A DNA stretch of 39,572 nucleotides, taken from Bacteroidota bacterium (GTDB lineage: Bacteria > Bacteroidota > Bacteroidia > Bacteroidales > JAAUTT01). The stretch is taken from positions 1 to 39,572 of the forward strand of contig JAJYAG010000045.1 of NCBI GenBank assembly GCA_021779665.1, given 5' to 3'. Under the pieces are notes generated by a model that saw only the letters and a program-made list of their open reading frames with translations, made no database searches and was not told the origin of the DNA. Both the position numbers and the translations under genes were made by a program. Shown here piece after piece: positions 34,683 through 39,572 of the stretch (position 1 is its first letter; each line of letters starts with the position of its first letter).

Positions 34683-35540
34683 TTAATATTGGTTCAGCCA
34701 CTCCTCAAAATCCGAAAGCTTTTTTCGGGCAAGTACCATCGCTTCAGTATAAACTTTAGCTGTTTTGTGAGGTTTGTTTTCGAGCCTGCTTACTTCAAGC
34801 TTCTCATCCGGACGGATTACATAAACCTTTCCTTCTTTTTCCAGAATCTCCAACCGGCGTACAGAGGCATTGTATTGTTCGGCCCTGTTTTGCAACATCT
34901 CGTAGACTATTGGGTATTTCCGGTAATACCATTTAAAAAGCGAACCAAACTTCATTGGTTCTTTGATGTATCCCTTTGGCTGCGTTAATATAACAACAGC
35001 TCTGTTATGACCGTGATTTAATGCATACTCAAAAGGAATAGAATCGGTTAAGCCACCATCCAGCAATAATTTTCCTTCATACGAAACAATGGGAGCTATC
35101 AGGGGTAAGGAACTGCTGGCAGCTAAAACGGTTCTGAAATTCTTTTTGTCGACCTCGTTTAACAAAAAGAATTCCGATTCGCCTGTGAGGCAATTGCTTG
35201 TGCCAACGTAAAATTTACTTTCCGATTTTTTAAGGGCTTCGTAATCGAATGGAATAATCAACTGGGGGATCTCTTCATAAATAAATTTCCACGAAAATAA
35301 TGAACCCTGTCGCATTAGATTATGGAGGCTACAGTAACGCCTGTCGCCAATATAATCGTTAACGGCAATATTTCGTCCGGCCTGCTGAGAGAGGTACGAC
35401 ACCCCGTAAGCTGCTCCGGCAGATACTCCGTAAACAGATTCGAAAAAGAAATTTTTTTCAAGAAACACTTCTAAAATCCCGGCAGTAAAAATGCCGCGAA
35501 AGCCGCCACCTTCCAATACCAGGGCAGTATTTTTAATCAT
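34683..35540 (-). CDS. Patatin-like phospholipase
   Basis: This 285-aa protein starts at the ATG at 35540 (MIKNTALVLEGGGFRGIFTA); a further-upstream TTG is rejected. Catalytic features are intact: oxyanion loop GGGFRG (residues 11-16), nucleophile elbow GVSAG with Ser40, and LLDGG with Asp161 as the dyad partner. No signal peptide, so it is cytoplasmic or membrane-associated, like the RssA/YjjU type of bacterial patatins. Expected activity is hydrolysis of acyl groups from phospholipids. It is divergent from the histidine kinase gene with 149 bp between the starts. A role in lipid turnover under phosphate limitation would fit the neighbourhood but is speculative. Confidence 0.9.
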   Translation of the reverse strand: MIKNTALVLEGGGFRGIFTAGILEVFLEKNFFFESVYGVSAGAAYGVSYLSQQAGRNIAVNDYIGDRRYCSLHNLMRQGSLFSWKFIYEEIPQLIIPFDYEALKKSESKFYVGTSNCLTGESEFFLLNEVDKKNFRTVLAASSSLPLIAPIVSYEGKLLLDGGLTDSIPFEYALNHGHNRAVVILTQPKGYIKEPMKFGSLFKWYYRKYPIVYEMLQNRAEQYNASVRRLEILEKEGKVYVIRPDEKLEVSRLENKPHKTAKVYTEAMVLARKKLSDFEEWLNQY

Positions 35541-35689
35541 TCGGAATTCCCTATATAACAGTAAAAACAAAAAACCTTCAAATATAATACAACTGCTTCC
35601 CCTATTTCATAATACCCATAAGTTATTTGAAAATTAGCGGACAAATTATACTTTTAACAATTATAACATACCGCCCTTATTCTTTTAAA

Positions 35690-37615
35690 ATGAAAAAGTT
35701 ATGTATTCTTCTGGTTCTGTCGCAGTTTTTTTTCATTAATACGAATGCACAGAATCTCGACTCTCTGGAAAAGGTTATTGTTAAAGAGGGAATTAAAACA
35801 TCAGATAAGTTAAAAATTTACGACGATTTAAGCTGGGGATATTTATCTTCCGATTTTAAAAAAGCTTCTTTTTATGCTAACAAAGGAATTGAATTAGCTC
35901 AAAAAGTTAATGATCCGCTTATGGAGGGAACCCTCTACCGGAATTTGGGAATCACTTATTACATGTTTAGTAAGTTCGATTCAGCTTCCATGTTTTATGA
36001 AAAAGCAATGCAATGTGCAATATCCGCAAACAACCTGAATCTTCAGGCCCTGATAAATTCTGCCATTGGAAATCTTTATAACATGAAAGGTGAATATCAA
36101 ACTGCGTTAAAATATTACTTAAAAGCTCTTCCTGTTTTTGAAAAACTGGGAAATAAACAGCGCATAAGAATTTTACTCGGAAATACAGGAACATTATATT
36201 TAGGATTGAACAATTTCGCTCAGGCCGAAAAATACTTTCTAAAATCAAAAAAAATTGCCGAAGAAATTAATGATCTGGAAGGCTTAGGCCAGGCATATGA
36301 AGGTTTATGCCGTATTTATATCGATAAAGAGCAATACGGGAAAGCAATAGAATATGGAAAACAAGCCATAGAAACCTTTCATTCCACAGGCAATAAATTG
36401 TTTGAGGCTAATTCAATGCAATCTCTTGCGATGGCCTATTACAATGGACCTAAGGATTATGATAAAGCAGAAATGCTTGCACTTAAAGCTTTAGACATTA
36501 ATAATGAAATAGGGCTCCCAGGACACATAGCAGGAGCTCTTAATATGCTTTCAAATATCGCTTTTCACAAAAAACAATATGAAAAATGTAAACAATATGC
36601 TATAAAAGGATTTAATACCGACTCAACCGATTCTAATATAAACAGTAATTTAATGGCTAATCTGGTTCGGTCAGGAATATGGCTCGGGGATAAAAAAATG
36701 GCGAATGAGTATTTTGATAAATACAGAGACATAATTGACATTAGGGGAACAAAAGAATTTCAGAATACTTTAACGGAAATGGAGGTTAAATACGAGACCG
36801 AAAAAAAACAGATTAAGATAGAAGCACTTGAAAAAGAAAAGAAGCTTTTTTTGTTATTAACCATTTCGGGTGCCTCTGTATTGATTTTATTGATTACGGC
36901 TTTATTCCTGGTTTATAAAAACATTAAGAATCAAAAAAGAATCGTAGAAGAAGAAATGAAGAATTTGGAGCAAAAGCAGAAGCTGGTTGCTACTCAGGCT
37001 GTCCTCGATGGCGAAACCGCCGAAAGAAGTCGCCTTGCTAAAGACCTGCATGACAGTTTAGGTGGTATGCTTGCTGTAGTAAAACTTAATCTGCAAGACG
37101 CAAAAAAATTAACGGTTCTAGATTCGGGAGAAGTTAATAGTTTTAACAAAGCTTTAGATTTATTGGATAATTCGATTAAAGAACTAAGAAGAGTTGCACA
37201 TCATATGATGCCGGAATCGTTAATGCGATATGGATTAAAAGTTGCTTTATCTGACTTTTGCGAATCAATATCCGTTGCTAAATTTCAACATTTTGGGCTC
37301 GATAGCCGAATTGAAAATAAACTCGAGGTACTTCTTTATCGCTCTGCACATGAGTTGGTGCATAACGCCCTTAAACATGCTGAAGCCACTCAGATTAACG
37401 TTCAGCTTATTCAGGAATCGGACCGGATTTCGTTAACAGTGCATGATAATGGCAAAGGCTTCGATGCAAAAAAAGAATTTATGGGTATGGGGTTAAAAAA
37501 CATCAAGCAGCGGGTAGAGATCTATAACGGCATAATTGATGTGTATTCCGAAAAAAATAAAGGTACTGAAGTAAATTTGTCATTTCAGCTTAACCCTGAG
37601 AATAATGCTTATTGA
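35690..37615 (+). CDS. TPR-containing sensor histidine kinase (NarL/DesK class)
   Basis: This 641-aa protein starts at the ATG at 35690 (MKKLCILLVLSQFFFINTNA). A frame opening from a TTG 21 codons earlier is not favoured. It has a signal peptide, then about six or seven TPR units (about 30-370, for example YQTALKYYLKALPVFEKLGN) as a periplasmic sensor, a TM at about 385-407, a short coiled coil, a HisKA_3 domain with phospho-acceptor His454 (KDLHDSLGG), and an HATPase_c domain (NALKHAEAT; DNGKGFD; GMGLKNIKQRVE). Kinases of this class normally signal to LuxR/NarL-type regulators. The only regulator next to it is an OmpR/PhoB type on the opposite strand, so pairing is doubtful. The region is AT-rich. 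Confidence 0.92.
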   Translation: MKKLCILLVLSQFFFINTNAQNLDSLEKVIVKEGIKTSDKLKIYDDLSWGYLSSDFKKASFYANKGIELAQKVNDPLMEGTLYRNLGITYYMFSKFDSASMFYEKAMQCAISANNLNLQALINSAIGNLYNMKGEYQTALKYYLKALPVFEKLGNKQRIRILLGNTGTLYLGLNNFAQAEKYFLKSKKIAEEINDLEGLGQAYEGLCRIYIDKEQYGKAIEYGKQAIETFHSTGNKLFEANSMQSLAMAYYNGPKDYDKAEMLALKALDINNEIGLPGHIAGALNMLSNIAFHKKQYEKCKQYAIKGFNTDSTDSNINSNLMANLVRSGIWLGDKKMANEYFDKYRDIIDIRGTKEFQNTLTEMEVKYETEKKQIKIEALEKEKKLFLLLTISGASVLILLITALFLVYKNIKNQKRIVEEEMKNLEQKQKLVATQAVLDGETAERSRLAKDLHDSLGGMLAVVKLNLQDAKKLTVLDSGEVNSFNKALDLLDNSIKELRRVAHHMMPESLMRYGLKVALSDFCESISVAKFQHFGLDSRIENKLEVLLYRSAHELVHNALKHAEATQINVQLIQESDRISLTVHDNGKGFDAKKEFMGMGLKNIKQRVEIYNGIIDVYSEKNKGTEVNLSFQLNPENNAY

Positions 37616-37622
37616 GCTCCCA

Positions 37623-38324
37623 TCATTTGGCTACCTCAAACTTATAACCAACTCCTTTAATGGTTTTTATCAAATTATCGCCTAGTTTTTCGCGGAGTTT
37701 GCGGATATAAACATCGAGGGTACGATCGCCCACAAAAGTCTCGTTGCCCCAGATAAAGTCAAAAATTTCCTCACGGGTAAAAACTTTGGAAGGTTTTGAA
37801 GTAAGAAGTTTTAGAAGTTCAAATTCCTTTTTGGGCAGATAAACTTCATTGCCATCAATCAGAACATTATATTTTTCATTGTCGATAACTATATTTCCTA
37901 AAGATAACTGAGGTTCCTGAGCCTGATTTTTTGGAGCATTGGGTGCATACCTTTTCAGCAGTGCATTAATGCGACTGATCAGAAGCTTTGGCCTTATAGG
38001 CTTCGCAATATAATCGTCTCCTCCTGCTTCAAAACCCGCTATCTGGGAATAATCCTCGGTACGGGCAGTAAGAAAAGCTACGATGCAATTATTAATTTCA
38101 GGTGTTTCCCTGATGCGTTCGCACATTTCAATTCCATCCATTTCAGGCATCATAATGTCAAGAAGAATAAGATGCGGCTGAATTTGAACTGCCAGCGAAA
38201 GTGCATTCTTTCCATTGTTGGACGTATAAATCTGAAACCCTTCTTTTTTCAGATTATAACTAAGAAATTCAAGTATATCGGGCTCATCGTCGACAATTAG
38301 TATTTTATATCCGTTTTGATCCAT
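37623..38324 (-). CDS. OmpR/PhoB-family response regulator
   Basis: This 233-aa protein has a receiver domain (residues 6-120) with acidic pocket Asp12-Asp13, phospho-acceptor Asp56 in LILLDIMMPEMDG, Thr86 and Lys108 (YIAKPIRP). A winged-helix DNA-binding domain follows (about 135-230; KEFELLKLLTSKPSKVFTRE; GDRTLDVYIRKLREKLGDNL). Sequence style is closest to PhoB/PhoP-like regulators of Bacteroidota. No PhoR-type HisKA kinase is adjacent. It is convergent with the TPR kinase (7 bp apart). A TTAA box like those ahead of the phosphate genes lies 88 bp upstream of its own start, suggesting autoregulation. Confidence 0.9.
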   Translation of the reverse strand: MDQNGYKILIVDDEPDILEFLSYNLKKEGFQIYTSNNGKNALSLAVQIQPHLILLDIMMPEMDGIEMCERIRETPEINNCIVAFLTARTEDYSQIAGFEAGGDDYIAKPIRPKLLISRINALLKRYAPNAPKNQAQEPQLSLGNIVIDNEKYNVLIDGNEVYLPKKEFELLKLLTSKPSKVFTREEIFDFIWGNETFVGDRTLDVYIRKLREKLGDNLIKTIKGVGYKFEVAK

Positions 38325-38372
38325 GGCTAAATTTTATAGAATCAAAACTAGCCTTTCAATGTAAATCAATTG

Positions 38373-38388
38373 TTAAGCAATATTTACC
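38373..38388 (-). promoter_or_regulatory. Secondary phased site upstream of the response regulator
   Basis: TTAAG (38373) and TTACC (38384) on the plus strand are 11 bp apart. It is weaker than the box at 38412-38428 and may be chance. Confidence 0.25.
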
Positions 38389-38411
38389 ATTAAATAAAAA
38401 TAAAGGTGCGA

Positions 38412-38428
38412 TTTAACGTTAGGGTAAT
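38412..38428 (-). promoter_or_regulatory. Phased TTAA box upstream of the PhoB-like regulator
   Basis: On the coding strand this reads ATTACCCTAACGTTAAA, 13 of 17 matches to the box ahead of the first PiT gene, with the CTAACGTTAAA half almost fully kept. It lies 88 bp upstream of the start codon, like the other boxes (87-107 bp). Confidence 0.4.
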
Positions 38429-38431
38429 ATT

Positions 38432-38530
38432 AGGAGTTTAGGCTGTAGGTTATAGGCTGTAGAGTGCAGGCTGTAAGAAAATACACAAATGTATTTACCT
38501 ATAGCCTACACCCCTATAGCCTAAACTCCT
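38432..38530. repeat. Imperfect inverted repeat in the 3' region of the esterase gene
   Basis: The left arm at 38432-38462 begins AGGAGTTTAGGCTGTAGG and the right arm at 38499-38530 ends CTATAGCCTAAACTCCT. An inner dyad (AATAC...GTATT) lies near 38481-38495. The left arm also repeats ggctgtag internally. It may form a long hairpin past the esterase stop codon at 38537 and act as a terminator for it, though no T run is present. Confidence 0.6.
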
Positions 38531-38536
38531 TTTCAG

Positions 38537-39572
38537 CTATTTAGTTATTCCTTCCCAATTATCAGTTCTGAAAGGAGTAGCAGGAAGTCCTTCTTTATTA
38601 TAGAAATTGGCATCATCAGGGTTATCGGCCCATGCATAGCGAACTGCAACAGGATTCGGAACCGATTCGCTCCATACCACAACCTTATCGCCTTCAATGG
38701 CAGCTTTGGACCATACAAACCTTTTGTCGTCGCCGGCAATGGCAAAGCCTTTCAGGTAGCCATATTTATCTTTGGCTAATAATCCGGAACCAATATTTGT
38801 AAACGAGAGTACCATTTTATTTCCGTTCTTTTCGAACGATTTATAAACAGGTCCGGAATAAACAATATCCTGATTATAGGTAACCTTGCGGGCAGCCAGA
38901 GCAAGACGATAACCTACATCCTGCTTGTTACGGGGGTGAATATCCTTTTCTTCGCCAATATCGATAATTACAGCCATACCCGTTTTTGGCAGTGAAAGAG
39001 TTTTAAGCTGAGCATTCCGCAACTCAGCCCATTCGCTGTTGCCCGGCTCGGGTTTAACCGCCATATAATTTGCCAACTGCACAAAATGAAACGACATATC
39101 CGGGTTGTTCCATTGTTTACGCCAGTCGTTTATAAGGAGCGGGAAGATACGTTCGTACTGTTTGGCACGACCGGCATTCGATTCGCCCTGGTACCAGATA
39201 GCACCCTGAACAGCATAGGGAAGAATTGGCTTTATCATGCCATTAAACAATAAAGTTGGATATGCATTGGGACCAACTTTTGAACTTGGATTTGGTCCGG
39301 GATCAACACCTATTTCGTATTTCCAGGCACCAGCAAGAGATGTTTTTCCCTTGGGCGAAACATAGAACATATCGGCAGCATCGCCGTATATACCTCCACC
39401 GCCGCCTGTATCGGTAACTTTAACAGCGATGATATTTACACCTGCTTTCAAAAAATTGGCACCAACATTATACACCCTTTTCTGACTGTACTGATTTGTG
39501 GTTTCGCCAACCTGTTTTCCGTTCACAAAAGTATTGTCACTATCGTCAATTGTCCCAAGATTCAATGTAATT
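38537..39572 (-). CDS. Sialate O-acetylesterase family protein (partial, N-terminus outside the window)
   Basis: About 345 C-terminal residues of an SGNH-type carbohydrate esterase; the reading frame continues through the right edge of the window, and the TTG near 39565 is simply an internal Leu codon. Visible parts are a jelly-roll-like inserted domain (LNLGTIDDSDNTFVNGKQVG), the active-site block GAIWYQGESNAGRAKQYE, and IDIGEEKDIHPRNKQDVG with the catalytic Asp-x-x-His-type pair (DIHP). The enzyme should remove acetyl groups from sialic acid or acetylated plant polysaccharides. It ends WEGITK just before an inverted repeat. Confidence 0.9.
   Translation of the reverse strand, partial: ITLNLGTIDDSDNTFVNGKQVGETTNQYSQKRVYNVGANFLKAGVNIIAVKVTDTGGGGGIYGDAADMFYVSPKGKTSLAGAWKYEIGVDPGPNPSSKVGPNAYPTLLFNGMIKPILPYAVQGAIWYQGESNAGRAKQYERIFPLLINDWRKQWNNPDMSFHFVQLANYMAVKPEPGNSEWAELRNAQLKTLSLPKTGMAVIIDIGEEKDIHPRNKQDVGYRLALAARKVTYNQDIVYSGPVYKSFEKNGNKMVLSFTNIGSGLLAKDKYGYLKGFAIAGDDKRFVWSKAAIEGDKVVVWSESVPNPVAVRYAWADNPDDANFYNKEGLPATPFRTDNWEGITK

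Noticed and set aside
1-39572. Defence system, prophage, integron or transposase genes
   Set aside because: No recombinase, nuclease-helicase, phage structural or toxin signature was found in any frame. The window is mostly metabolic and housekeeping.

Overview
The window looks like a chromosomal segment of a Bacteroidota (Bacteroidetes) bacterium, probably a free-living or gut-type Bacteroidales/Marinilabiliales relative. Supporting signs are the fucRI-type fucose locus, a complete Bat (aerotolerance) operon, a SusC-like TonB-dependent receptor with a carboxypeptidase-regulatory N-domain, lipoproteins with acidic surface-export signals, scarce Shine-Dalgarno sites and a TAnnTTTG-type promoter element. 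No rRNA, tRNA, CRISPR array, transposase or phage gene was found.

Layout. (1) 1-660: gene-free left edge made of dispersed repeats, hairpins and short tandem repeats. (2) 688-9863: fucose cluster on the + strand: a GntR-type regulator, L-fucose isomerase, GH95 and GH29 alpha-L-fucosidases, a lipoprotein of unknown function, and an L-fucose permease. Secreted fucosidases would release fucose, the permease would import it and the isomerase would start its catabolism. Kinase and aldolase are not here. (3) 9864-10420: a second copy of the dispersed repeat plus terminators. (4) 10421-12714 (-): a YfiR-like periplasmic protein and a chemoreceptor. (5) 12715-13350: gene-poor stretch with a fold-back repeat, then truA (-). 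(6) 14284-23243: Bat operon (MoxR ATPase, small secreted protein, DUF58, membrane protein, BatA, BatB, a BatC that appears split in two, BatD, BatE). (7) 23248-24910: divergent universal stress protein and a membrane protein. (8) 25088-34620: apparent phosphate-related block: two PiT transporters (-), a 102-aa orphan, a MORN-repeat protein, a lone carboxypeptidase-regulatory-domain protein, a TonB-dependent receptor, and an Ig/beta-helix surface lipoprotein. (9) 34683-38324: patatin-like phospholipase, TPR histidine kinase and a PhoB-like response regulator. (10) 38537-39572: the C-terminal part of a sialate O-acetylesterase, running off the window.

The observation most worth following is a recurring box of TTAA cores at 11-bp spacing. 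It occurs upstream of both PiT genes, the orphan, the MORN gene, the TonB-receptor group, the beta-helix lipoprotein and the PhoB-like regulator. Three copies share a near-identical core of the form TTAAGTTAACGTTAAA. I infer a Pho-type regulon whose regulator and several targets sit together here. All product names rest on motif reading without database searches.
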